DNA from: Nocardia jejuensis NBRC 103114
GTDB lineage: Bacteria > Actinomycetota > Actinomycetes > Mycobacteriales > Mycobacteriaceae
DNA: 64,000 bases
Assembly: GCF_001613145.1 (NCBI RefSeq)
Contig: NZ_BDBU01000025.1
Coordinates: forward strand, 148,041 to 212,040
Direction of reading: 5' to 3'
The notes beneath the pieces were generated by a model. That model worked only from the letters and a program-made list of their open reading frames with translations. It made no database searches and was not told the origin of the DNA. The position numbers and the translations under genes are program-made. This document shows positions 1 through 9,043 of this stretch, piece by piece (within the stretch, counting starts at the first letter, position 1; each line of letters starts with the position of its first letter).

Positions 1-202
1 AAATTTCCCCGGAGCAACGACTCCGGAGCCTGTCTCGTCGCAGCCGGTGCACGGCCACGGCACTGCGCGCTCGTCCCGAATCCGCGGCGGTTATCCGCGC
101 ACCTCACCTGACCGAACGCGATGCCCGCTGCTTGATATGTGGCATCGCATGCTTCACCGGCGGCACATGACCGCGGCGACACCGCGGGAACGCCGAAACG
201 AA

Positions 203-237
203 ACATACCCCCGCGAATGGTCCGCGAGGGCATGTTC
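203..237 (-). terminator. Hairpin terminator of the ephD operon
   Basis: Roughly 14-bp imperfect inverted repeat (acatacccccgcg pairing with cgcgagggcatgt, with G-U pairs) lying just past the ephD stop codon. On the minus strand it is followed by a short T-rich stretch. The rest of 1-253 shows no convincing gene. Confidence 0.45.
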
Positions 238-253
238 TTACTGCGCGTAGGGA

Positions 254-2020
254 TTACGTCAGCTTCACGCGCGCGGCGAAGAAGCGGTTCACCGCCGGGG
301 CGAACCGGCTGAAGCGGTACTGCAACCATGCCTCGGGCGTCACCGGCACGATGTCCCGATCGCGTTCGACCGCCTTGACGATCTGTGCGGCGACCTTCTC
401 CGGGCCGTAGCGGCGCGCGGCGTAGAGCTTGTCGTAGCGCTGCTGCTTGGCCGCCTCCTCCGCCTCGGAGACACCCGCGAAACGGGTATTGGCAACGATA
501 TTGGTGTGCACGATGCCGGGGCAGATGGTGTGCACGCCGATTCCCTTGCCCGCCAGTTCCGCGCGCAGGCAGTCGGAGAACATGAAGACCGCGGACTTGC
601 TGGTGGAGTACGCCGAGAAGCCGCGCTGCGGGCTGTAGGCCGCCATGCTCGACAGGTTGACGATATGTCCGCCCAGCCCGCGTTCGGCCATGGCCTTGCC
701 GAAGGCGCGGCAGCCGTTGATGACTCCGTGCAGGTTGATGTTCAGCACCCGGTCGAATTCGGCGGCGGAGGTCTCGAAGAAGTCGCCCGCCTGGCCGATT
801 CCGGCATTGTTGATCAGGATGTCCGGCACGCCGTGCGCGGCGATGACGGTGGCCGCGTGCTCGTTCACCGCGTCCGCGGAGGACACGTCCAGCTGGTACG
901 CGTGCGCCGTACCACCCTCGCGCGCAATGAGTTCCGCGGTTTCCTTGGCCGAGTCCAGATTGATGTCCGACAGCACGATCTCGGCCCCGCCCCGCGCGAA
1001 CGCGAGTGCGGTCTCACGGCCGATGCCGCTGCCGCCCCCGGTGATCACCAGCAGCTGATCGTCGAAAGGCCGCTGCTGTCTGCCGACTTCGGCGCGACGC
1101 AGTCCCCGCGAGAGTTCCCCCGTGCGCAGCGAATCGACGAGTTCGGTGGTGGCGGTGGCCAGCAGCTCCGGATGCGAGAACGGCAGCCAGTGCCCGCCGC
1201 CGACCTCGCGGCGGTACAGGTTCGGCGCCCACTCCTTGGTGTCGCTGTAGCCCGCGGGCCGCACGGCCACGTCACGGCGCGCGATCACCAGCTGCACCGG
1301 CACCTCGGTGCGGCGCTCACGCGGCTCACCCATGCGCTGCAGGATGTTCGCGCGGTAGATGCGCATGCCGTCGAAGAAGTCGCGACGGAACTCCGGGCCG
1401 AATTTGATGTTCTCCGGCGAGGTGTCGTTCATCAGTCCGACGAACCGCGACCACACCTTCTCGGTGCCCAGCGGCTTGAGTACCACGCGCGGTACTCCCG
1501 GCGTCATGAACAGGCCGGTGTACAGCGAGGACAGCAGCTGAGTGAACGGCCCCCACACCTTGCCCTGCGAGAGCTGAGTACGAGTCCACGCGCCCAGGTG
1601 ATCCAGGTTCGGGCCGGACACCGAGGTGAACGAGGCGACGCGGTCCGCGGCCTGCGGTTCGCACACCGCCTCCCACATCTCCACCGAACCCCAGTCGTGG
1701 GCCAGGATGTGCACCGGCTCGTCCGGGCTCACCGCGTCGGCGACCGCGAAGAAGTCCGAGGCGAAGTTCGCCAGCTTGTAGTCCTCGGTCTTGCTGGTGC
1801 GGGTGGAGCGGCCGTGCCCGCGGGTGTCGTAGGTGACCACGTGGAAGCGGTCGGCCAGCAGCGGCACCACGCGATCCCACAGGTGATTGTCGTCGGGCCA
1901 GCCGTGCACCAGCACGATGGTCTCGGCGGACGGCTCACCGTATTCGTAGACGGCGATCTCGAATTCACCGTTGCGGACGACGCGTTCGGAGGCGGGGATG
2001 ATGGTCGTTTGATCGGTCAC
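254..2020 (-). CDS. ephD: EphD-like alpha/beta-hydrolase (epoxide hydrolase type) fused to short-chain dehydrogenase
   Basis: Fusion of 588 aa. The N-terminal half is an alpha/beta-hydrolase: oxyanion motif HGWPD at residues 39-43, nucleophile elbow HDWGS with Asp109, and a late GGGHW catalytic His. The C-terminal half is a classical SDR with TGGGSGIG for NAD(P) binding and YSTSK as the catalytic Tyr/Lys. Length and order match mycobacterial EphD (Rv2214c, about 590 aa), which is linked to epoxy-mycolate metabolism; the substrate here is inferred. I chose the GTG at 2020 because an AGGAGA Shine-Dalgarno lies 5 nt upstream; the frame stays open further upstream but overlaps the reductase gene. 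It is the last gene of a three-gene leftward operon, 22 bp after the reductase. Confidence 0.9.
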   Translation of the reverse strand: MTDQTTIIPASERVVRNGEFEIAVYEYGEPSAETIVLVHGWPDDNHLWDRVVPLLADRFHVVTYDTRGHGRSTRTSKTEDYKLANFASDFFAVADAVSPDEPVHILAHDWGSVEMWEAVCEPQAADRVASFTSVSGPNLDHLGAWTRTQLSQGKVWGPFTQLLSSLYTGLFMTPGVPRVVLKPLGTEKVWSRFVGLMNDTSPENIKFGPEFRRDFFDGMRIYRANILQRMGEPRERRTEVPVQLVIARRDVAVRPAGYSDTKEWAPNLYRREVGGGHWLPFSHPELLATATTELVDSLRTGELSRGLRRAEVGRQQRPFDDQLLVITGGGSGIGRETALAFARGGAEIVLSDINLDSAKETAELIAREGGTAHAYQLDVSSADAVNEHAATVIAAHGVPDILINNAGIGQAGDFFETSAAEFDRVLNINLHGVINGCRAFGKAMAERGLGGHIVNLSSMAAYSPQRGFSAYSTSKSAVFMFSDCLRAELAGKGIGVHTICPGIVHTNIVANTRFAGVSEAEEAAKQQRYDKLYAARRYGPEKVAAQIVKAVERDRDIVPVTPEAWLQYRFSRFAPAVNRFFAARVKLT

Positions 2021-2042
2021 GATCTTCTCCTGGGAGTGGGTG

Positions 2043-3158
2043 CTAGAGGTCCAGCACCAAACGGTCGCCGGCACAACGGGATACGCAGATGAGCATCTCT
2101 CCCGCGGCCCGCTCGGCGGACGTGAGCACGGTGTCGCGGTGATCGACTTCGCCCTCGAGCACCCGCACCTTGCAGGTGCGGCAGAAGCCCTGGCGGCACG
2201 AATACTGGGTGTCGGGACGAACTTCGAGGACCTGTTCGAGCACCGACCTGTCCGCGGCCACGTCCACGACACCACCGCTGGCGGCCAGCTCGACCTGGAA
2301 GGCGGTGCCGTTCACCACCGGCGGGGCGGAGAAGCGCTCGGAGTACATCTCCACGCCCGGCATGGACCGCACGGCCGTGGCGATGGTCGCGGTCATGATC
2401 GTGGGTCCACAGCAGTAGATCGAGGTGTCCGGGCCGACGCCGGCCAACAGATCAGCGGCCGTGGGCAACCCGTGTTCGTCGTCGGTGCGCACGGTGACTC
2501 GATCGCCGAAGGATTCCACCTCGGACAGGAACGGAATGGTGTCGCGACTGCGCCCGGCGTACACCATGGACCAGTCCACGCCGAGCCGGTGCGCCATCCG
2601 CACCATCGGCAGAATCGGCGTGATGCCGATACCACCGGCCACGAAATGCACTCGGGCAGCGGATGATCCGTAGCCCGGCAGCACGAACGGGAACGCGTTG
2701 CGGGGTCCGCGCACGATCAGCGGTGTGCCCACCGGCAGCTGATCGTGCACCTCCAGCGATCCGCCGCCACCGTTCGGAATGCGCCGCACCGCAACGCGAT
2801 AGCTGTGCTGATCGGCCGGATCGCCGCACAGCGAGTACTGGCGGATCCGTCCGGAAGGCAGCTCCAGATCCAGATGTGCGCCCGGCCGCCACGCGGGCAG
2901 CCTGCGCCCGTCCTGGGCCACGAGCATCAGACTGATGACGTCGGTGTCGTGCGCTTCCACCCGGCGTTCGACCACCGTCAGCGGGATCCGATGATCGTCG
3001 ATCCGCGCGGGCGGCTCCTTGCGATTGACGAAAGTCGTCCAGCGCAAACGAGATTCGGCGATCAGGTCGAGCACTCGGGTGGCGCGGTCCGAGCGTTCCT
3101 TCCCGTACAGGTCACGTGGTGGCTCGGCCGGAACCGGCCGGGTCGCGGGCATGGTCAC
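2043..3158 (-). CDS. PDR-type ferredoxin reductase (flavin, NAD and 2Fe-2S domains)
   Basis: About 371 aa, a phthalate-dioxygenase-reductase type electron-transfer protein. In order: FAD/FMN domain with RQYSL (flavin-binding RxYS), NAD domain with GGIGITPI and YCCGP, then a C-terminal plant-type ferredoxin with cluster ligands CRQGFCRTC followed by a distal CVSRC. It moves electrons from NAD(P)H to an oxygenase or diiron partner. The GTG at 3158 overlaps the stop of the upstream gene as GTGA, which suggests translational coupling; an ATG at 3152 is the alternative. Sitting directly after a ferritin-like diiron protein makes that protein its probable partner (inference). Confidence 0.9.
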   Translation of the reverse strand: MTMPATRPVPAEPPRDLYGKERSDRATRVLDLIAESRLRWTTFVNRKEPPARIDDHRIPLTVVERRVEAHDTDVISLMLVAQDGRRLPAWRPGAHLDLELPSGRIRQYSLCGDPADQHSYRVAVRRIPNGGGGSLEVHDQLPVGTPLIVRGPRNAFPFVLPGYGSSAARVHFVAGGIGITPILPMVRMAHRLGVDWSMVYAGRSRDTIPFLSEVESFGDRVTVRTDDEHGLPTAADLLAGVGPDTSIYCCGPTIMTATIATAVRSMPGVEMYSERFSAPPVVNGTAFQVELAASGGVVDVAADRSVLEQVLEVRPDTQYSCRQGFCRTCKVRVLEGEVDHRDTVLTSAERAAGEMLICVSRCAGDRLVLDL

Positions 3159-4060
3159 GACGCCATCATCCGGGCGGCCGGGGACTGCGCCAGGTAGGCC
3201 AGGGCCTGCGCGGTGGAACCGACCGGCTCCGGGGTGTAGCCCGGCTTGAAGGTGGACAGCGCGCTGATCAGCAGCGACGGGATGCCCGGCACGCGGCCGC
3301 GCCACATCGCGGCGAAGATCCGTCCCACCAGCATCGGGTACCGATGGTTGGGCAGTTCCGGATCCTGATGCACCAGGTACTTGGTGCCGCGCAGCAGCAG
3401 CGCGATGAAGATCGGGAAGACCAGCAGCATGAGCGCACCGCGGCGCAGGTAGCCGACCCCGAAGTATTCCGCGACGTCGTGCGCGACCATGCGGTGCTCG
3501 ACCTCTTCGGCGCCGTGCCAGCGGAACAGGTCCAGCATCTGCGGATCCGCGTCGGCGCCCTCCAGATCGGCATTGAGCACCCAGTCGCCCAGGAAGGCGA
3601 AGAAATGCTCGAGCGTCGCGATCACGCCGAGGCGTTCCACCAGCAATTGCTGCCGCGCTGCCTCACTGCGCATCTCTCGCGGTCCGAGGGTCTTACGGAA
3701 CAGGAACTCGGCCTGGCGCACGTACGGCTCCACGTCGATGCCGTGCGCCGCGAGGACCTCCTCGAGCGCACCGTTGTGGCTCTCGGCGTGCATGGATTCC
3801 TGGCCGATGAAGCCGATCATGGCTTCCCGGAGTTTCTCGTCCTTGACCAGCTCGAGCGCTTCCCCGTAGGTCACCAGGAACATGCGCTCACCTTCGGGCA
3901 GCAGCATGCTCAGGGCGTTGAGGACGTGCGAGGCGATCGGTTCGGACTTCATCCAGACCGGGGAGGTCTCGGACCAGTCGAACTGCACGTTCCGAGCGTG
4001 CAGCGCTACCTCACCGGGTTCGGTCTCCGCGGCGCGGCCCAGTTTCGGAAGTAGCTTCAT
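3155..4060 (-). CDS. PF10118 'metal-dependent hydrolase' with ferritin-like diiron ligand pattern
   Basis: 301 aa. Family members are annotated as predicted metal-dependent hydrolases, but the visible ligand spacing is ferritin-like: E58, E88-x2-H91, E151, E186-x2-H189. That is the E / ExxH / E / ExxH signature of diiron carboxylate oxygenases and desaturases. A hydrophobic stretch near residues 208-228 suggests membrane association. The ATG at 4060 has an AGGAG Shine-Dalgarno at 6 nt. It heads the operon reductase-EphD; together these could oxidise and then hydrolyse or dehydrogenate a lipid. The oxygenase role is inferred from ligand pattern and neighbours. Confidence 0.8.
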   Translation of the reverse strand: MKLLPKLGRAAETEPGEVALHARNVQFDWSETSPVWMKSEPIASHVLNALSMLLPEGERMFLVTYGEALELVKDEKLREAMIGFIGQESMHAESHNGALEEVLAAHGIDVEPYVRQAEFLFRKTLGPREMRSEAARQQLLVERLGVIATLEHFFAFLGDWVLNADLEGADADPQMLDLFRWHGAEEVEHRMVAHDVAEYFGVGYLRRGALMLLVFPIFIALLLRGTKYLVHQDPELPNHRYPMLVGRIFAAMWRGRVPGIPSLLISALSTFKPGYTPEPVGSTAQALAYLAQSPAARMMAS

Positions 4061-4139
4061 CGATACTCCTGGTTCAGTGAAACGACACTGTGCCTGGGCG
4101 GGTCAGGGTGACCGGATCCACATCAGGCGTTTGCTGCGT

Positions 4140-4175
4140 GAGCGTAGCAATATTCTACCCGTGTGTGAAACCAGC
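4140..4175 (-). promoter_or_regulatory. Possible promoter/operator of the diiron-reductase-EphD operon
   Basis: The 160-bp gap ahead of the operon contains, on the minus strand, TAGAAT (4152-4157) as a possible -10 inside an imperfect dyad (gtag, AATATT centre, ctac). No good -35 is visible. The dyad could be a TetR-type operator; this is a weak call. Confidence 0.25.
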
Positions 4176-4219
4176 AGTTACATCTAGATTTGGCAACTAT
4201 CCCGCCCGGACGGGTGGCC

Positions 4220-6172
4220 TCAGCTGTCCACGTGCACGTGTGGGCGCTGGGAGCGGCGCGGGACCGCGCGGCGAATGATCTCGCGGGTCACCGGGGCCAC
4301 CTCGCCCTCGCCGAAGAACATGAAGCGCAGCAGGTTGGTCAGCGGATTGCCCTCGGACCATTCGAAATACACGTGCGGGATGACGCCGGTGCGGTCGCGG
4401 ATGGCGAGCAGAATGGCCGCGATCGAGTTGGGGACGGCGGCGGCGTCGACGGTGAGGATGCGGTACTGCTCGACCACCACCTCGGTGACCAGCAGATCGG
4501 TGCTGAACTCGGAGGGATCCTTGACGACGACCTCGAGAAAGACAATCGGCTCGGAGTCGGGAATGTGGCTCTCGCGCCGCTGATCGGCTTCCTTCTCCGC
4601 GTACTCCTGCGGTTGCCGCTCGTCGATGTCGTGGGTGACGATGCGAATCTCGCCGCGCGCGGCGAGCTCGTCGATCACCCGGGCGGCCCGCTCGTCGAAG
4701 CTCACCTCGATGGCACGCAGTTCGAAGGCCCGCCGGAAGCGGGAGGCGAAGGACACCACCAGGATCGCGATGACGAAGAGGATCGCGAGGTGCACACCCG
4801 CGGGCTTCTCGATGATGTTGTCGATGGTGGTGTACACGAAGATCAGCGACACCACACCGAAGCCCAGCACCCGGCTGTACTGCTGCTTGCGCCACGCCGA
4901 GAACGTCACCGCGACCGCCGCCGAGGTGATCAGGACGAGCACACCGGTCGCGTAGGCCGCGCCCTGGGCATCCACCGAGGCATCGAAATACCAGGTGATG
5001 CCGAAGGCCACCGCCGCGAAAACCAGGACGAGCGGCCGGATCTGGCGCGCCCACTCCGGAGCCATGCCGAAGCGCGGCAGATAGCGGGGCACCAGATTGA
5101 GCAGGCCCGCCATGGCCGAGGCACCCGCGAACCACAGGATCGCGATGGTGCTGACGTCGTAGACGGTGCCGAAGGTGTCACCCAGATGCTCGTGCGCGAG
5201 GTACGCCAGCGCACGGCCGTTGGCGGGTCCGCCCGGTTCGAACGCGGCCTCGGGAATCAGCACGGTGGTGATGAAACTGGTGATCACCAGGAAGCCGCTC
5301 ATGATCAGCGCGGCGGTGGTGAGCAGTGTGCGGGTGCCGGCGATTCGAGCGCGCGGGTACTCCTCGGTATCACCGGGCGCGCCCTTGATCTGCGGCATCA
5401 CCGCGACGCCGGTCTCGAATCCGGACAGACCCAGTGCCAGCTTCGGGAACACCAGCAGCGCGACCCCGACCATCGCGATCGGACTGCCGTGCTCGGCGGT
5501 GAGCAGATGCGTCCAGTCGGTGATCACGTGCGGGGCCTGCAGCACCTTCACGATGCCGGTCACCGCGACCACCACGTTCAGCGCCAGGTAGGTGCCGACC
5601 AGCACCACCGCGATGCCGATGGCTTCACTGAAACCCTTGAGGAACACCGCCGCCAACAGGGCGAGCAGGATCAGCGTGATGATCATGTTGTGCCCGTGCA
5701 GGGCATCGGGTACCAGCGGATTCTCGACGATATGGGCCGCACCGTCGGCCGCCGAGAGCGTCATGGTGATGGTGAAGTCGGTGGCCGCGAAGCCCAGCAG
5801 CACCAGAATGAAGACCTTGCCCCACCAGCTCGGCAGGAAGGTCGCGAACATGGCGATGGAACCGCCGCCGTGCGGGCTCTCCTTGGCCACCCGCCGATAC
5901 ACCGGCAGCGCGCCCAGCAGGGTCAGCGCGACCAGGACCAGCGTGGCCAGCGGCGACAGCACACCGGCCGCCAGCGCCGCGATGCCGGGTTGGTAGCCGA
6001 GCGTCGAGAAGTAGTCGACGCCGGTCAGGCACATCACCTTCCACCAGGAATGCTGACGTTCCTTGGGGGCGCGCTTGGCCATCGGCCCGGGCAGCTGCGA
6101 ATGCTGCTCGCCCGCGTCCTCGAGCAGCCAGGACGCGAATCGCGATCGGGGCCGAACCTCGGTCGTGGTCAA
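4220..6172 (-). CDS. APC-family amino acid/polyamine permease with long C-terminal cytosolic tail
   Basis: About 650 aa. Some twelve hydrophobic helices follow a conserved entry (HSWWKVMCLTGVDYFSTLGY), as in a subfamily of APC superfamily permeases of actinobacteria. Roughly 180 hydrophilic C-terminal residues contain FDERAARVIDELAARGEIR and other soluble-domain patterns. I placed the start at TTG 6172, which has GGGGAGGA 4 nt upstream; a GTG at 6262 would add 30 residues but has no clear ribosome-binding site. The substrate cannot be told from sequence. It is likely a single-gene unit; the gap to the amidase is 130 bp. Confidence 0.85.
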   Translation of the reverse strand: MTTTEVRPRSRFASWLLEDAGEQHSQLPGPMAKRAPKERQHSWWKVMCLTGVDYFSTLGYQPGIAALAAGVLSPLATLVLVALTLLGALPVYRRVAKESPHGGGSIAMFATFLPSWWGKVFILVLLGFAATDFTITMTLSAADGAAHIVENPLVPDALHGHNMIITLILLALLAAVFLKGFSEAIGIAVVLVGTYLALNVVVAVTGIVKVLQAPHVITDWTHLLTAEHGSPIAMVGVALLVFPKLALGLSGFETGVAVMPQIKGAPGDTEEYPRARIAGTRTLLTTAALIMSGFLVITSFITTVLIPEAAFEPGGPANGRALAYLAHEHLGDTFGTVYDVSTIAILWFAGASAMAGLLNLVPRYLPRFGMAPEWARQIRPLVLVFAAVAFGITWYFDASVDAQGAAYATGVLVLITSAAVAVTFSAWRKQQYSRVLGFGVVSLIFVYTTIDNIIEKPAGVHLAILFVIAILVVSFASRFRRAFELRAIEVSFDERAARVIDELAARGEIRIVTHDIDERQPQEYAEKEADQRRESHIPDSEPIVFLEVVVKDPSEFSTDLLVTEVVVEQYRILTVDAAAVPNSIAAILLAIRDRTGVIPHVYFEWSEGNPLTNLLRFMFFGEGEVAPVTREIIRRAVPRRSQRPHVHVDS

Positions 6173-6302
6173 GAGTCCTCCCCGGAACCCGTCAGTCCGG
6201 TTCGCCCGAACTTCCAGCAGTGTCGTGGTCAATGTACTCACGACATTCCGGGCGAAACGCACCCCGCGCCGTGCGTCGGCGCGGTGGCTGCGCTAGTTGC
6301 TA

Positions 6303-7100
6303 CTACCCGACGTAGGAGACGATAGCGGAGGTGATGGCGGCCGCGAATCGGGCACGCCCGTCCGGGGATTCGATGAGCGCGGCATCGCCGGGATCCCGCA
6401 TATTGCCGCACTCCACCAGGGCCGAGGGCCGCTCGGCGAAATTGAGCCCGGCCAGATCCGCGCGCGGATTCATGCCGTCGGAACCGACGTAGGTCGAGGG
6501 GGTGAAGCCCGCGCCGACCATGCTGTCGCGAATCGCGGTGGCCAGCCTGGCCGAGGGCTCGCCCTGTGAATCGTTCAGGGCGGGAGCCGAATGCGCGACG
6601 TGGAAGCCGTGCGCACCGGCGGGCGCGCCGTCGGCGTGGATGGAGACCACGGCCGCGGCATCGACGCGCTGCCCCAGCGTTCCGCGCTCGTCCACGCACG
6701 GGCCCGCGCCGTCGTCGCTGTCACGGCTCATGACGACTCGGAAGCCGCGCGCGGACAGCGCGTCTCGCACCCGGTTCGCCACATCCCAGTTGAATTCGTG
6801 CTCGGTATAGCCGTCGTCGGCACTGGTTCCCGTGGTGTTGCAGGGCTTGGTGCCGCCGCGGCCGTCCGGCACCTGCGCGTTGATCACGCCAGGATTGGCG
6901 GCACCGCCGCCGTTGTGACCGGGGTCGAGCACGATCACCCGATCGGGGAACGGAAACCGCTGATGCGCGGGCGAATCCAGCATCGGATGCGCCCCCCGAT
7001 CCACCGGAACGACGGCAACAGCCTGACCACTCCCCCCGGTCAGTAGTGCTCCGCAGATCGCCAGAATTGCTTTCCCATGTCGGATGCGCACCCGGCCCAC
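6303..7100 (-). CDS. Secreted N-acetylmuramoyl-L-alanine amidase (Amidase_3, Rv3717/Ami1-like)
   Basis: 265 aa with an N-terminal hydrophobic signal segment (residues 8-32). Zn ligands of Amidase_3 are visible: LDPGHNGG (His62), E100 four residues before Asn104, and SIHADG (His155); the catalytic Glu is in LVECGNMRD. It cleaves the bond between MurNAc and the peptide stem in peptidoglycan outside the membrane. Size and motifs fit the single-domain mycobacterial enzyme Rv3717, which lacks a cell-wall-binding domain. The start is GTG 7100, an unusual codon for a signal-bearing protein but the first available. Confidence 0.9.
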   Translation of the reverse strand: MGRVRIRHGKAILAICGALLTGGSGQAVAVVPVDRGAHPMLDSPAHQRFPFPDRVIVLDPGHNGGGAANPGVINAQVPDGRGGTKPCNTTGTSADDGYTEHEFNWDVANRVRDALSARGFRVVMSRDSDDGAGPCVDERGTLGQRVDAAAVVSIHADGAPAGAHGFHVAHSAPALNDSQGEPSARLATAIRDSMVGAGFTPSTYVGSDGMNPRADLAGLNFAERPSALVECGNMRDPGDAALIESPDGRARFAAAITSAIVSYVG

Positions 7101-7160
7101 ACTAACGGGCCGATAGCGGGACGGTAAGTCGCCGCCGAACCTCGCACCCTCTGTTCAGGG

Positions 7161-7206
7161 ATCAGTGCTCGGCGCTCGGTGCTCAGTGCTCAGTGCTCAG
7201 TGCTCG
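7161..7206. repeat. 8-bp tandem repeat (gtgctcag) running into the marR stop
   Basis: About five near-identical copies of GTGCTCAG/GCGCTCGG in tandem in the gap between the amidase and the MarR gene; the last copy contains the TGA of marR. Copy number could vary by slippage. No function is evident. Confidence 0.7.
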
Positions 7207-7616
7207 AGTTTGCGCAGTAGCCGATGCAGCGCACGCAGATCGTCCGCGTCCAGCTGTTCGACCTCCGCCGGCGCGGGGTCGGGGGTCGCCAGCGCGCGGG
7301 CCACCACCTCGCGCCCCTCGTCGGTGAGCGACACCAGCTTCCGCCGCCGGTTCTCCGGATCGATCTCCCGCACCACCAGGCCCCGTGACTCCAGATCGTT
7401 GACCGTGACGGTGGTCGCGGGCGCGTCCATCGCGGCGGCCGAGGCGAGTTCCTTGACGGTCAGCGGGCCCGGCCGCAATCGGCGCAGCACCCGAACCCGG
7501 CTGAACGGCATGCCCGTTCGCTCCACCACCGCACGCTTCCAGGCGTCTCTGGAGTCGTTGACCAGATGGGTCAGCAACCGCCAGACGTCGTCGGGGGTGG
7601 GCGTGTCAGCCGGCAT
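7197..7616 (-). CDS. MarR-family transcriptional regulator
   Basis: 139 aa with the MarR winged-helix pattern: LTVKELASAAAMDAPATTVTVNDLESRGLVVRE (recognition helix) and the wing ENRRRKLVSLTDEGREV. Start ATG 7616 is supported because the longer frame reads through the MFS gene. It overlaps the 3' end of the efflux gene by 11 bp, so both come from one transcript. It probably represses the operon through the 41-bp dyad at 8968-9008 and is released by a small aromatic or drug-like ligand (family knowledge; ligand unknown). Confidence 0.9.
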   Translation of the reverse strand: MPADTPTPDDVWRLLTHLVNDSRDAWKRAVVERTGMPFSRVRVLRRLRPGPLTVKELASAAAMDAPATTVTVNDLESRGLVVREIDPENRRRKLVSLTDEGREVVARALATPDPAPAEVEQLDADDLRALHRLLRKLEH

Positions 7617-8982
7617 TGGCGGGGACTTTCTGTTCGAGCAGCGGAGCGACGCGGTCACGGGTGCGATACGACCAATCGGTGTTCGCGGCGACCCCCAGTG
7701 CGAGGACTGCGGCGGCGAAACCGGTGATGGTCCACCACAGTCCGGCCCCCGAGAGCGCACCACACAATGCCACACCGAGGCTCACTCCGACCTGACGACT
7801 GGTGGAGGCCACCGCCGAGGCCGCGCCCGCGCGATCGAGCGGCATGCCGCTCACCGCGGTCGTGGTGATGGGCGCGTTGACCATGCCGAAGCCCACGCCG
7901 AAGATCGCGAACACGATGATCAGCTGCCAGAGAGGGGTCTCCGGGGCGAGCCGGGTGAGGCCGATCGCGGCCACGCCCATGAAGACACCGGCCACCAGCA
8001 GCGACGGCCGGGTGCCGTACCGCCCGACCATCCGCCCCGAGATCGGCGAGAAGACCAGCATGGCCAGCGCCATCGGCAGGTACAGCAGACCGGTGTGAGT
8101 GGCCGAGAAGTGCCGGGTGCCTTGCAGATACAGCGAGACGTCGAACAGGAACGCGCCCAGTCCCGCGAACGCGCAGACCGCGATCACGGTGGCCGAGGAG
8201 AACGGGAAGCTGCGGAAGAAACGCAGATCGATGAACGGCGACGGATGACGCGACTCGTGCCGGATGAAGCCGGCCAGCGCGGCGGCGGTCAGCACGAAGA
8301 TCAGCGGCGTGCCCTCGATCAGGCCGAACACCAGGGTGAACAGGATGGCGATCGCCAGCACCTGACCGATTGGATCGATGCCGCGCGCGTTCGCCGACTT
8401 CGATTCCGGAACGTAGATCGTGGTGAGCACGAAGGCGACCGCGACGATCGGCAGATTGATCCAGAACACCGACTGCCAGCCCAGCGCGTCGATCAGCCCA
8501 CCGCCGACCAGTGGGCCGATCGCGGTCGAGATGCCGACCACCGCGCCCCACACACCCACCGCGCGGGCGCGCTCCACCCGCCCGGTGAAGACGGTCGTAA
8601 TGATCGACATGGCAACGGGATTGAGCATGGAACCGCCGATGGCCTGCACGAAGCGCGCACCGATCAGCACCTCGATGGTCGGTGCGAGGCTGCACAGCAG
8701 CGAGCCGCCCGCGAAGATCAGCAGCCCGATCCGGAACATCCGCTTGCGCCCGAAGCGGTCGGCGGTCGCGCCCGAGAGCATCAGCAGGCTGGCGAGAGTG
8801 AGGGTGTAGACGTCGACGATCCACTGCAGTTTCGACAGCGGCGCACCGAGATCGTTCTGGATGGTGGGGAGCGCGACATTGACGATCGTCGCGTCCATCG
8901 ACGAGATGAGCAGGCTCATGCAACAGGTGATCAGCACGATCGTCTTGCGCCGGGCCGTCAGCCCGTCAACAGTTGTAAGCAC
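7606..8982 (-). CDS. MFS drug exporter, DHA2 (EmrB/QacA) type
   Basis: 458 aa, about 13-14 hydrophobic segments. It carries the DHA2 signature MDATIVNVALPTIQ in the first helix, and GRKRMFRIG between helices 2 and 3. Proton-driven export of toxic small molecules across the inner membrane is the family role. I favour GTG 8982 as start: a TTGTCA/17/CACAAT promoter places transcription on this G, giving a leaderless message. A TTG at 9003 would lie inside the -10 to -35 spacer. It is followed by marR in the same operon, typical of a self-regulated efflux unit. Confidence 0.9.
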   Translation of the reverse strand: MLTTVDGLTARRKTIVLITCCMSLLISSMDATIVNVALPTIQNDLGAPLSKLQWIVDVYTLTLASLLMLSGATADRFGRKRMFRIGLLIFAGGSLLCSLAPTIEVLIGARFVQAIGGSMLNPVAMSIITTVFTGRVERARAVGVWGAVVGISTAIGPLVGGGLIDALGWQSVFWINLPIVAVAFVLTTIYVPESKSANARGIDPIGQVLAIAILFTLVFGLIEGTPLIFVLTAAALAGFIRHESRHPSPFIDLRFFRSFPFSSATVIAVCAFAGLGAFLFDVSLYLQGTRHFSATHTGLLYLPMALAMLVFSPISGRMVGRYGTRPSLLVAGVFMGVAAIGLTRLAPETPLWQLIIVFAIFGVGFGMVNAPITTTAVSGMPLDRAGAASAVASTSRQVGVSLGVALCGALSGAGLWWTITGFAAAVLALGVAANTDWSYRTRDRVAPLLEQKVPANAG

Positions 8983-9017
8983 ACAACGATTGTGAATCCA
9001 CAACTGTTTGCTGACAA
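8968..9017 (-). promoter_or_regulatory. Leaderless promoter overlaid by a 41-bp dyad (MarR operator candidate)
   Basis: Reading leftward: -35 TTGTCA (9012-9017), 17-bp spacer, -10 CACAAT (8989-8994), then 6 nt to the GTG at 8982. Over it lies a dyad centred at 8988: aacagttgt, 5 nt, cacaacgattgtg, 5 nt, acaactgtt (8968-9008). The outer arms are perfect 9-bp inverted copies and the core has perfect 5-bp arms. Repressor binding would cover the -10 and the start codon. Confidence 0.75.
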
Positions 9018-9043
9018 CCCCGGAACACAGTGGGACAGGTCAC

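Noticed and set aside
47..250. 67-codon frame at the window start
   Set aside because: Arg-rich, no ribosome-binding site, overlaps the terminator hairpin.
506..2092. Long plus-strand open frame opposite ephD
   Set aside because: Antisense shadow from high-GC codon structure; the minus-strand gene has full motifs and a ribosome-binding site.
4190..6325. 711-codon frame opposite the APC permease
   Set aside because: His/Asp/Gln/Arg-rich antisense product with no domain pattern; the opposite strand encodes a clear permease.
7161..7206. Possible CRISPR-like array
   Set aside because: Repeats are 8 bp and contiguous with no spacers; no cas genes anywhere in the window.
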